Shown: positions 33,851 to 41,205 of the stretch, piece after piece
How the letters are laid out: each line of letters begins with the position of its first letter
Numbering within the stretch: position 1 is the stretch's first letter
NCBI GenBank assembly: GCA_020632755.1
Contig: JACKEY010000006.1
Coordinates: 1-64,000 of the forward strand
Direction of reading: 5' to 3'
Length of the DNA: 64,000 nt
Source of the DNA: Alphaproteobacteria bacterium
Lineage (GTDB): Bacteria > Myxococcota_A > UBA796 > UBA2385
Program-made: the position numbers and the translations under genes
Notes under the pieces: generated by a model
The model's input: only the letters and a program-made list of their open reading frames with translations
Database searches by the model: none
Told to the model about the DNA's origin: nothing

Positions 33851-35014
33851 TCAGCCGCGCGGGCTCTTCCCTTCGCCCACGCGGGCCAGCGCGATGCGCG
33901 TGGCGATGGGGCCGGCGAGCTCGAAGGCCACCGTCGACAGCACCGCCACCGGCAGCAGGGCCGCGAGCTCCGGCAGCCGCTCCGCGGCGACCAGCGCCAT
34001 GCCCAGCGCGACGCCGGCCTGGGGCAGCAGGGCCGGTCCCACCCAGCGGCGCGTCGCCACCGGCATGCCGGCCGCCGCGGCGCCCAGCAGCCCGCCCATC
34101 AGCCGTCCGAGCACGCGCAGCACGACGTAGGCCACGCCCACCAGCCCGACATCGCCCAGGGCGTCGAGCTGCAGGCTGGCCCCGGAGAGCACGAAGAACA
34201 GGACCAGGAAGGGGGTCTCGATGGACTCGATCGCGCGGAAGGGGCGCTCGTGGTGGCGCGCCAGGTTGGCGACCACGGCGCCCATGACGACCGCCGCGAG
34301 CAGGTACGAGACCTCGAGCCACTCGGCCAGGCCGCCGCAGAGCAGCACCATGCCGAGCGCCTCTTCGCGGGTGGGCTCGCCGGGCTTGATGCGGCCCGTC
34401 AGCCAGGCCATCGGCGCGCCCAGGCCGACCCCGAGCCCAACGGCGCCGCCGACCTCCCACAGACCCTCCCACACGCCGTCCACGCCCGTGCCGGTCGCCA
34501 GCCCGACGCCCGTGAGCGCCGCGGTGAACACCAGCATGCCCCAGACGTCGTCGATGGCCACGACGCCCAGCAGCGTCCGCGAGAAGGCCCCCTCGGCCTT
34601 CGCTTCCGACACGACGTCGGCGCAGGCCGCCGGGTCCGTCGCCGTCGCGATGGCGCCCAGGAGCAGCGCCAGGGCGACCGGCACCCCCAGGAGCCACAGC
34701 CCGGCGCCGACCACCACCGCCGTGACCAGGGTCACCGCCACCGACACGGCCAGGACCGCCACGCCGTACTGACGCAGCCTTGCCGCGGTGAACTCGCCGC
34801 CCAGCAGGAAGCCCACCATCAACAGCGCCAGCTCGGCCAGGCGCGGGTACCAGACGATGCGCTCGGCCGGCAGCAGGTCCAGCACGGCCGGGCCGATGAC
34901 GACGCCCATCACGATGAGCAGCGTGACCCGGGGCAAGCGGGTGCGCCGGCCCACCGCTTCGGCGGCGAGACCCGCCAGCAGCAGGGCACCCAGGGTGATG
35001 AGCAGACCGGCCAT
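33851..35014 (-). CDS. Cation:proton antiporter, CPA2/NhaP-like
   Basis: This 387-residue membrane protein has about 12 hydrophobic segments. The antiporter core is visible as ATATDPAACADVVSE (the unwound helix with the TD motif) and LLGVVAIDDVWGMLVF (the helix with two adjacent Asp residues that bind the cation). It lacks the C-terminal RCK/TrkA-N domain found in KefB-type members. It should exchange Na+ or K+ for protons across the inner membrane. The gene is single, with 55-65 bp gaps on each side. Confidence 0.87.
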   Translation of the reverse strand: MAGLLITLGALLLAGLAAEAVGRRTRLPRVTLLIVMGVVIGPAVLDLLPAERIVWYPRLAELALLMVGFLLGGEFTAARLRQYGVAVLAVSVAVTLVTAVVVGAGLWLLGVPVALALLLGAIATATDPAACADVVSEAKAEGAFSRTLLGVVAIDDVWGMLVFTAALTGVGLATGTGVDGVWEGLWEVGGAVGLGVGLGAPMAWLTGRIKPGEPTREEALGMVLLCGGLAEWLEVSYLLAAVVMGAVVANLARHHERPFRAIESIETPFLVLFFVLSGASLQLDALGDVGLVGVAYVVLRVLGRLMGGLLGAAAAGMPVATRRWVGPALLPQAGVALGMALVAAERLPELAALLPVAVLSTVAFELAGPIATRIALARVGEGKSPRG

Positions 35015-35077
35015 CGCCGGCGTCCTATCGACCCCGGCGGTTCGCTGGGGCCGGGCTGCGACAGGCTGTTCCGCCGA

Positions 35078-35569
35078 TCAGCCCCGGAGCGCTGCCGTGA
35101 TCGCGCCTTCGATGGCGGCCGGCGTGTCCCGGGGCCCGAACCTCCGCAGCACCGTGCCGTCGCGGGCGACCAGGAACTTGGTGAAGTTCCACTTGATGCC
35201 GCGGCTGCCCAGCAGCCCGGGGGCCGCAGCCTTGAGCTGCCGGAACAGCGGGTGGGCATGGTCGCCGTTCACCTCGATCTTGTCGTGCATCGGGAAGCTC
35301 ACGCCGTAGTTCTTCTGGCAGAAGGCCCCGATCTCGTCGGCGGTGCCCGGCTCCTGCTTGCCGAACTGGTTGCAGGGGAAGCCCAGCACCACCAGCCCCG
35401 CGTCGGCGTGGCTGCGCCACAGCGCCTCCAGGCCTTCGAATTGCGGCGTGAACCCGCAGTGACTGGCGGTGTTCACGACCAGCAGGACCTTGCCCTGGTA
35501 CGGCGTCAGGTCGCCGGGCTCGCCGGACAGGGACACGACGGGGGTGCGGTAGTCGATGGTGTCGGACAT
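35078..35569 (-). CDS. Glutathione peroxidase-like thiol peroxidase
   Basis: This 163-residue thioredoxin-fold peroxidase has the peroxidatic Cys in VVNTASHCGFTPQFEGL. The Gln-containing LGFPCNQFGKQEPG and the WNFTKFLV motif complete the catalytic site. The residue is Cys, not selenocysteine. Bacterial members usually reduce hydroperoxides with thioredoxin rather than glutathione. A GAGGAGG lies close to the ATG. The product is cytoplasmic. Confidence 0.92.
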   Translation of the reverse strand: MSDTIDYRTPVVSLSGEPGDLTPYQGKVLLVVNTASHCGFTPQFEGLEALWRSHADAGLVVLGFPCNQFGKQEPGTADEIGAFCQKNYGVSFPMHDKIEVNGDHAHPLFRQLKAAAPGLLGSRGIKWNFTKFLVARDGTVLRRFGPRDTPAAIEGAITAALRG

Positions 35570-35670
35570 CGGTCCTCCTCGCCGCGCTCCTAATGGCCCC
35601 GTGACCCGCGTCACGCGTCGTCCGGCCGGGACCAGCGCGGTAGGAGCCCACACCCTCCCCCGGAGCCTCC

Positions 35671-36492
35671 ATGATCCTGGTCACCGGCACCAAGCGCAGC
35701 GGCACGTCGATGTGGATGCAGATCCTCAAGGCGGCGGGCTTCCCCGTCATCGGCGAGCCCTACATGGGCAAGTGGGAGGACTCGATCAAGGACGCCAACC
35801 GCAACGGCTTCTACGAGAGCCGCCTGCGCCAGGGCGTGTTCTACGCGACCAACCCCCACCCCGAGACCGGGGAGTGGCTGGCGCCGAAGGCCACCCGCAA
35901 GCACGTGGTCAAGGTGTTCATCCCGGGCCTGGTCCGAAGCGACATCGCCTACGTCGACGCCGTCGTCGCCACCATGCGCCCCTGGCGCGAGTACGGCCCC
36001 AGCCTGGACCGGCTGCACGCCATGGAAGACGAGTTCCTGGCGAAGATCCCCGGCGAAGAAGGCGAGAAGAAGCGCGCCCGCGCCCTGCGGGGACGCAGCC
36101 GCCTGCCGGCCTGGGCCGACTGGTGGTTCGAGACCTACGACCTGGTGCGCGACGTCAGCACCCGCCGCTACCCGATCCACCTGACCACCTACGATCGGCT
36201 GCTGGCCGACCCGCATGCGTCCATCCAGGTCACCCTGGGCTGGCTGGGCGGCGGCGATCTGGACGCCGCCGTCGCGGCCGTCGAGCCCAAGCTGCGCAGC
36301 GTGAGCGACGCGCCGACCCCCGACGACGTCGACGACGAAGCCGCCCAGGTCATGGACGAGGTCTACGCGACCGTGCACGACCGGCGTGGCCTGGAGCCGG
36401 CGCTGCTCGAGCGGATGAACCAGGTCCAGGCCCGGCTGGTCGAGCGCTTCGGCGCCCCCAGCCGCGAGCGCAAGCGCGAGGACGTGGACTGA
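35671..36492 (+). CDS. Sulfotransferase-family-like P-loop protein
   Basis: This 273-residue protein begins MILVTGTKRSGTSMWMQIL, the 5'-phosphosulfate-binding loop of sulfotransferases (cf. RSGT/S). A plausible 3'-phosphate-binding region follows around the KHVVKVFIPG segment. The C-terminus is helical and charged. It may transfer sulfate from PAPS to an unknown acceptor; divergent members exist whose activity is untested. The ATG is preceded by GGAG at six bases. Confidence 0.7.
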   Translation: MILVTGTKRSGTSMWMQILKAAGFPVIGEPYMGKWEDSIKDANRNGFYESRLRQGVFYATNPHPETGEWLAPKATRKHVVKVFIPGLVRSDIAYVDAVVATMRPWREYGPSLDRLHAMEDEFLAKIPGEEGEKKRARALRGRSRLPAWADWWFETYDLVRDVSTRRYPIHLTTYDRLLADPHASIQVTLGWLGGGDLDAAVAAVEPKLRSVSDAPTPDDVDDEAAQVMDEVYATVHDRRGLEPALLERMNQVQARLVERFGAPSRERKREDVD

Positions 36493-36506
36493 CCGCGCGG
36501 TGATCG

Positions 36507-37004
36507 CTACCGGCGGGACCAGTCCAAGGTCAGCGGCATGTCCCCGTCGACGACCGCGTCGCAGGCCAGACGGCTGCCCGACATCGTGCAGTCCATCACC
36601 AGCTCGTCGTGCACCTGGATGCGGTAGGTCGCCGTGCCGGTCTCGGTCACGGTGATCTCGTAGCCGTCTTCGGTGGAGCTGTAGCTCTCGCCGCCCGAGC
36701 TGTACTCGTAGTACGTGTAGAACTCGCCGGCGTCGGCCGTCCGGATGTCCATCCGGATGCCGTAGGTGTAGGTCGTCCCGCCCTCGGTGTAGCTGTAGGG
36801 GTAGTCGACCGAGTAGGTCTCGCCGTAGTAGCTGTAGCTCAGCGAGTCCAGGCCCCAGAGGCCGATGATCGAGCTGCCGCCCCCGCCGTCGCCGCCGTCC
36901 CCGTCGTCTTCGTCGTCGTCGCCCTTGTCGAAGCAGCCGGCGGCTGCGAACAGGCTGACGGTCGCCAGGGTGTGGATGGCGTAGCGCCGCTGGGTGCGGT
37001 TCAT
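36507..37004 (-). CDS. Tyr-rich twin-arginine lipoprotein, copy 1 of 3
   Basis: Exactly 165 residues. The N-terminus carries a twin-arginine element (QRRYAIHTL) and a lipobox (LFAAAGC), followed by FDKGDDDEDD and a Gly/Asp stalk. The rest is a beta-rich domain starting with a GLW motif. It contains about one tyrosine in ten residues, many in short tyrosine-flanked repeats, and two cysteines near the C-terminus (MDCTMS, LACDA). This suggests a lipocalin-like barrel; that is inference. No named family is recognised. It is the last of three adjacent paralogues. Confidence 0.75.
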   Translation of the reverse strand: MNRTQRRYAIHTLATVSLFAAAGCFDKGDDDEDDGDGGDGGGGSSIIGLWGLDSLSYSYYGETYSVDYPYSYTEGGTTYTYGIRMDIRTADAGEFYTYYEYSSGGESYSSTEDGYEITVTETGTATYRIQVHDELVMDCTMSGSRLACDAVVDGDMPLTLDWSRR

Positions 37005-37032
37005 GGCGATCTCCGGGGAGCCGGACGGCCGC

Positions 37033-37530
37033 CTACAGGCGGATCCAGTCCAGGCTGCCGATGCCGCCGCTGTCGTCTTCGCCGTCGCAGGTCAGGGCGT
37101 TGCCGGCCAGGGTGCAGTCCATGATGAGCGCTTCGTCGAGCTGGATCTGGTAGGTCGCGGTGCCGGTCTCGGTGACGGTGACGCCGTAGTGGTCGCCTTC
37201 GTAGCTGTAGGACTCGGTCCCGTAGCTGTAGTCGTAGTAGCTGTACCACTCACCCGTCGTGCTGTTCTGGATGTCCATCCGGATGCCGAAGGTGTAGCTG
37301 TAGCCACTCTCGCTGTCGGTCTGCGGGTAGTCGTAGGTGTAGGTCTCGCCGCCGTAGCTGTAGGTCAGGCTGTCCAGGCCCCACAGCCCGACGATGCTGC
37401 CACCGCCGCCCCCGCCGTCGCCGGCATCGCCGTCGTCTTCGTCGTCGCCCTTGTCGAAGCAGCCGGCGGCTGCGAACAGGCTGACGGTGGTCAGGGCGTT
37501 GATGGCGTAGCGGCGGCTGATCTTGCTCAT
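37033..37530 (-). CDS. Tyr-rich twin-arginine lipoprotein, copy 2 of 3
   Basis: Also exactly 165 residues, with the same architecture: SRRYAINAL twin-arginine start, lipobox LFAAAGC, FDKGDDEDDGD, Gly stalk, GLW start and Tyr-rich beta domain. The paired cysteines are in MDCTLAG and LTCDGED. It is closest to copy 1 throughout, including the FGIRMDI segment and VTVTETGTATYQIQ. It lies 28 bp upstream of copy 1. A Shine-Dalgarno sequence is only weak. Confidence 0.75.
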   Translation of the reverse strand: MSKISRRYAINALTTVSLFAAAGCFDKGDDEDDGDAGDGGGGGGSIVGLWGLDSLTYSYGGETYTYDYPQTDSESGYSYTFGIRMDIQNSTTGEWYSYYDYSYGTESYSYEGDHYGVTVTETGTATYQIQLDEALIMDCTLAGNALTCDGEDDSGGIGSLDWIRL

Positions 37531-37607
37531 GGCGACTCCAGGGACTCCGTGCCCGTCGAGTCTACTTCGTTCGCATCCGCGTGTCCGCCCCTGCCGGTTC
37601 GCCGCGG

Positions 37608-38105
37608 TCAGTCGACCTTCACCCAGTCGATCTCGCCGTAGCCTTCCCAGCTGGGGCCGGTGCAGTCGAGCCGGCTGGCGCCCAGGGTGCACGACATCAG
37701 CAGCTCGGTGTCCTCCTCGAACTGGATGTCGTAGGTGCGGTCGCCGGTGGCCGTGACCGACAGGCCCTGCGCGTCGTAGGCCTCGAAGTAGGTCGTACCG
37801 TCGTCGTAGTGGTAGAGCGTGTACCAGTAGCTGTCGCCGCGGGTCTCGCTCGTGATCTTCATGCGGATGCCCGTCTGGTAGCTGTAGCCGCCGTCGACGT
37901 ACTCGTAGGGGTAGAAGTAGGTGTCGCCGTCGTACTGCAGCTTCTCCAGCGACCAGGTCCCGATGATGCTGGCGGTGGCGGCGCCGCCGTCCCCGTCGCC
38001 GTCCCCGTCGTCCTCGTCGTCGCCGCCCTTGTCGAAGCAGGCGCTGGTCGCGAACAGGCTGACGGTGGCCAGTGCGGAGATGGCGTAGCGGCGGGTCTGG
38101 TTCAT
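37608..38105 (-). CDS. Tyr-rich twin-arginine lipoprotein, copy 3 of 3
   Basis: Again 165 residues from the ATG at complement 38103-38105, which matches the paralogues. A GTG three codons upstream has the better placed GGAGG and is an alternative start. TRRYAISAL, lipobox LFATSAC, FDKGGDDEDD, GTW motif and Tyr-rich strands follow. It is the most divergent copy but keeps GIRMKI and the cysteine pair (MSCTLG, LDCTG). First gene of the leftward trio; a TAGCAT about 35 bases upstream may be a -10. Confidence 0.75.
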   Translation of the reverse strand: MNQTRRYAISALATVSLFATSACFDKGGDDEDDGDGDGDGGAATASIIGTWSLEKLQYDGDTYFYPYEYVDGGYSYQTGIRMKITSETRGDSYWYTLYHYDDGTTYFEAYDAQGLSVTATGDRTYDIQFEEDTELLMSCTLGASRLDCTGPSWEGYGEIDWVKVD

Positions 38106-38206
38106 GGCGTTCACGGGGGCCTCCGAGGGGACTGGGATGCTATCGCACCGACGCCTCCTCCTCTGGCACACTGGCCCTCCCCGGCCCCCTCTCCCCTGGA
38201 GTCCCC

Positions 38207-38626
38207 ATGTCGTCCTTGCGCTTCGCCGCCCTCCTGCTCCCCCTCGCCCTGGTCGCCTGCAAGAGCGACGAGAAGAAGGCCGAGGACCTCAAGGACGAGT
38301 ACCTCGACGAGATCTGCCGCCTGTACTCGGACGCCGACTGCGTCGCGAACCAGGACGAGAGCTGCGGCGGCTCGCTGTCCTTCGAGTCCGCCTCGGACTG
38401 CAAGACCTTCCTGCTGCTGTTCGGCGGCAGCTGCGACTACGAAGGCGCGATCGCGGCCGACATCGACGGCGCGGAAGCCTGCATCGACCAGATCGCCGGG
38501 TGGGACTGCGGCACCCAGCCGATCTGCGACGACCAGGGCAACTTCGCGCCGGAAGAGGGCTCCTGCGCCACGCTGAACGAAGCGATCAGCGCGACCTGCG
38601 ACAGCGGCGGCGACACCGGCTTCTGA
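38207..38626 (+). CDS. Small Cys-rich lipoprotein
   Basis: The 139-residue product has a lipoprotein signal (LLLPLALVAC) followed by KSDEKKAEDLKDEYLDEICRLY. The mature domain has nine cysteines after the lipidated one, spaced as in small disulfide-rich domains (DADCVANQDESCGG, SDCKTF, GSCDY, EACIDQ, WDCGTQPICDD). Similar Cys-rich lipoproteins are common in myxobacteria and have no assigned function. It is divergent from the Tyr-rich lipoproteins and converges on the first PAD gene across 9 bp. Confidence 0.75.
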   Translation: MSSLRFAALLLPLALVACKSDEKKAEDLKDEYLDEICRLYSDADCVANQDESCGGSLSFESASDCKTFLLLFGGSCDYEGAIAADIDGAEACIDQIAGWDCGTQPICDDQGNFAPEEGSCATLNEAISATCDSGGDTGF

Positions 38627-38635
38627 GTCGGGCGC

Positions 38636-40426
38636 CTACTCCAGCAGGTGGGCGGCGTCGTCCCACCAGCTGACGTCGTCGGGCGGGTCCCGCACGACGT
38701 TGCTCCCGCAGTGCACCTCGCCCAGGTTCAGGTGGTAGGTCTCGAAGTCGTCCAGCCAGACGACCTCGAGCCCGTCGGGCACGGCGGCCTCGAAGGCGGC
38801 GGCCACGTCGTCCCCGCCGGCGTCTTCCAGGTCGGAGCGCAGGTAGGGGTCGGGGGTGAACAGGGCGGTGCCGTCGGCGGTGTCGGCGACGATCAGGTTG
38901 ACCATGCCCGGGAAGGCCGCCGCGGTGGTGCCGCCGCAGCCGGCGACGGTCTCGAACAGGCCGGGCACCCGCACGATGTCGTCGTCGGTCAGGCCGAGCG
39001 CTTCCTTGAGCGTGTCCAGGTTCGGGTCCAGGTAGTCGCTCTGCAGCTCCTGGTTCATCAGGCGCAGGTGCGCGTCGTCCTGGAGGTCGCCGACGGTGTC
39101 CCAGTCCTTGTAGGCGCTGCGGGCGTAGCGGGGCATGCGGGTGGCGGGGTCCATGCCGTCGATGACCGCCCAGGCGGTCGCCGTGTCGGTGTACAGCAGC
39201 TTGAAGCCACGCTCGCTGCCGGGATCGGGCACGAAGGTCAGGAACTCGTCGACGTGGCCCACGCACAGGAAGCTCACGTCGAGCTCGAAGGGGGCCTGGA
39301 CCGCCTGCTCGTCCAGGAAGTCCAGCAGGTCGCGGTGCGGCGCGCTGCGGCCCGACCGGCCGTAGTAGATGCGGCCGAAGGGGTAGTCGACGCCGTCGAC
39401 GGTGACGGGCGGGCTGACCTCCAGGTTGCCGAAGTAGTCCTGGGCGTTGCCGAGTCCGCTGCCCCACACGCCGACCGACCAGCCGGGGCCCAGGTACAGG
39501 TCCTCCGCCACGGGGTCCAGGCCCTCGCCCGGGCCGTACTGGCCGTCGCGGATGCTGTCGATGACCACGTCCAGCCGCGTGTCGGGAGTCGTGGCGGTGG
39601 CGAACTCGATCTCGTCCTGCAGCCAGATGTCCAGGTAGCGGATGCCGCTGACGGGCGTGAAGGCCGGGCCGAGGGCGTCGGTGTAGCCGTCGATCATCGC
39701 GGAGTTGTCGAGGCCCCAGAAGTCGACGGCGACCGCCAGCACCTCGGTGCTGGGCTGCAGGTGGTGGTTGAGGAGGAGGGGCGTGCCGGTGATGGCGACG
39801 TCGAGGTGATCGATGCCGTCGTCGAGGGAGAGGCTGCCGGTCACCCGGTAGGCGGCGGCTTCGATGCGCAGCACGACGCCGTCGGGGGCGGCGGGCAGGG
39901 TGGCCGAGCGGTGGCTGTCGTCGAGGAGGAGGGCGCCGTCGGCCCACACGCGCAGGCGGGCGGTCTCGCCCGACAGGGTGAGCGCCACGTCGTGCTCGCT
40001 CTGGACCGTGACGGTGGCGCCGTCGTCGTCGGCGCCATCGGCGGACAGCCAGTCGGGGCGCGTGTCGCCGTCGTCGTCGTCCAGGTTCGGCGGGGTCAGG
40101 ATGCCCGGGTCCGACAGGGCCGGATCGGCCGCCGTGATCGCGCCCAGGCTGGTGTGCAGGGTGAGCGGCAGGGGGGCGTCGCCGCTGTCCTCGCCGCCCG
40201 TCGCCCCGCTGTCCTCGCCGCCCGTGGCGCCGCTGTCGACGCCGTCGTCCGTGGGGCCACCGCTGTCGACTCCGCTGTCGGCCCCGTCGTCGGTGGGGCC
40301 GCCGCTGTCGGGGCCGGGCCCGTCGTCCCCGCCGCCCGAGTCCTTCGCGACACCGCCGCCGTCTTCGCCGGGGTCCTTGTCGCCGCAGGCGCCGAGCAGG
40401 GCCAGCAGCAGCAGCCCGCGGTTCAC
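38636..40426 (-). CDS. Lipoprotein of the protein-arginine deiminase (PAD) family, copy 1
   Basis: This 596-residue protein has a lipobox Cys14, a 70-residue Asp/Gly/Ser stalk, a PAD middle-domain-like region with a Ca-loop-like NLDDDDGDTRPDW, and a complete PAD catalytic domain. Human PADI landmarks are unmistakable: WLQDEIEF (Asp271), FGNLEVSPPVTVDG, VGHVDEFLTFVPD (His391, Asp393) and GEVHCGSNV (Cys573). Spacings (120 and 182) match human Asp350/His471/Cys645 (121 and 174). The Arg372-like residue is kept (DSIRDG); the Arg374 position is Gly. It should convert arginine to citrulline in proteins, Ca-dependent, on the cell surface or in the periplasm. The GTG start overlaps the HEAT gene stop. 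Confidence 0.88.
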   Translation of the reverse strand: MNRGLLLLALLGACGDKDPGEDGGGVAKDSGGGDDGPGPDSGGPTDDGADSGVDSGGPTDDGVDSGATGGEDSGATGGEDSGDAPLPLTLHTSLGAITAADPALSDPGILTPPNLDDDDGDTRPDWLSADGADDDGATVTVQSEHDVALTLSGETARLRVWADGALLLDDSHRSATLPAAPDGVVLRIEAAAYRVTGSLSLDDGIDHLDVAITGTPLLLNHHLQPSTEVLAVAVDFWGLDNSAMIDGYTDALGPAFTPVSGIRYLDIWLQDEIEFATATTPDTRLDVVIDSIRDGQYGPGEGLDPVAEDLYLGPGWSVGVWGSGLGNAQDYFGNLEVSPPVTVDGVDYPFGRIYYGRSGRSAPHRDLLDFLDEQAVQAPFELDVSFLCVGHVDEFLTFVPDPGSERGFKLLYTDTATAWAVIDGMDPATRMPRYARSAYKDWDTVGDLQDDAHLRLMNQELQSDYLDPNLDTLKEALGLTDDDIVRVPGLFETVAGCGGTTAAAFPGMVNLIVADTADGTALFTPDPYLRSDLEDAGGDDVAAAFEAAVPDGLEVVWLDDFETYHLNLGEVHCGSNVVRDPPDDVSWWDDAAHLLE

Positions 40427-41205
40427 CGCAGGTCCGTGGCGGCGCGGCGGATGCGCGGGTCGGGATCCGCCCGCAGGGCGGGCAGCCGCGGGCTGGTCGC
40501 GAGGGCGTCCGGCGCCAGGCGCAGCAGGGTGCGCAGCGTGCGGTAGCGGACCTCGGTGTCGGCGTCGGTCAACAGGTCGGACAGGGGCGCGAAGTCGGCG
40601 GCGTCGCCGTGGCGGCCGACCGCCCGGACGGCCAGCGCCCGCGCGGTGGGATCGGGGTCGGAGAGCCGCGCCAGCAGGGCGTCGTGCAGGGCCGCGCCGT
40701 CACTGTGCTCGGCCGCGACGACCAGCGCTTCCTGGCGGACGCGGGCGTCGTCGTCGGACAGCGCGTCCCGCAGCAGGCCCAGGGCGTCGTCGCCGGGGAC
40801 CCGGCGCAGGCCGTGCAGCAGGGCGGCGCGCACCGCGGGGTCGGCTTCTGTCGCGACCAGGCCGACCGCGATGGCCGGCCACTCGTGGGCGCGGTGGGCC
40901 ACGCCGATCGCCAGGGCCACCCGGGTCTCGGCGGGGTCCTGACCGGCGACCAGCCGCTCGGCCAGCAGGATGGTGCCGGTCTCGGCGGGCAGCTCGGGCA
41001 TGTGCAGCGTGCCGGCGCGGGTCGGAACGGCCGGCATGGCGGCGGCGCGGGCCGCGGTCTCGGGATCGGCGGCGCGGGCCTGGTCGGCCAGGGCGGCCAG
41101 CTCGCCGCGCCAGTCGGCGGTCGCGAGGGCGTCGAGCGGGACCGCCGGGGTCAGGGCGTGGGCAGGCGGAGCGGCCAGGGCGGCCAGCAGGAAGAGGGGG
41201 GTCAC
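40423..41205 (-). CDS. Exported HEAT-repeat protein between two PAD genes
   Basis: The 260-residue product has a signal peptide (TPLFLLAALAAPPAHA). From about residue 95 come HEAT/PBS-lyase-like helical repeats (DPAVRAALLHGLRRV, DDARVRQEALVVAAEH, DPTARALAVRAVGRHG, DTEVRYRTLRTLLRL, DPRIRRAATDL). HEAT arrays bind protein partners. Its GTG start overlaps the stop of PAD copy 2, and its own stop overlaps the GTG of PAD copy 1, both as GTGA. Stoichiometric, coupled production with the two deiminases is therefore likely. A scaffold or substrate-recruiting role is inference. Confidence 0.8.
   Translation of the reverse strand: MTPLFLLAALAAPPAHALTPAVPLDALATADWRGELAALADQARAADPETAARAAAMPAVPTRAGTLHMPELPAETGTILLAERLVAGQDPAETRVALAIGVAHRAHEWPAIAVGLVATEADPAVRAALLHGLRRVPGDDALGLLRDALSDDDARVRQEALVVAAEHSDGAALHDALLARLSDPDPTARALAVRAVGRHGDAADFAPLSDLLTDADTEVRYRTLRTLLRLAPDALATSPRLPALRADPDPRIRRAATDLR

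Noticed and set aside
35078..35569. Selenoprotein glutathione peroxidase
   Set aside because: The catalytic codon encodes Cys in frame; no in-frame TGA is present.
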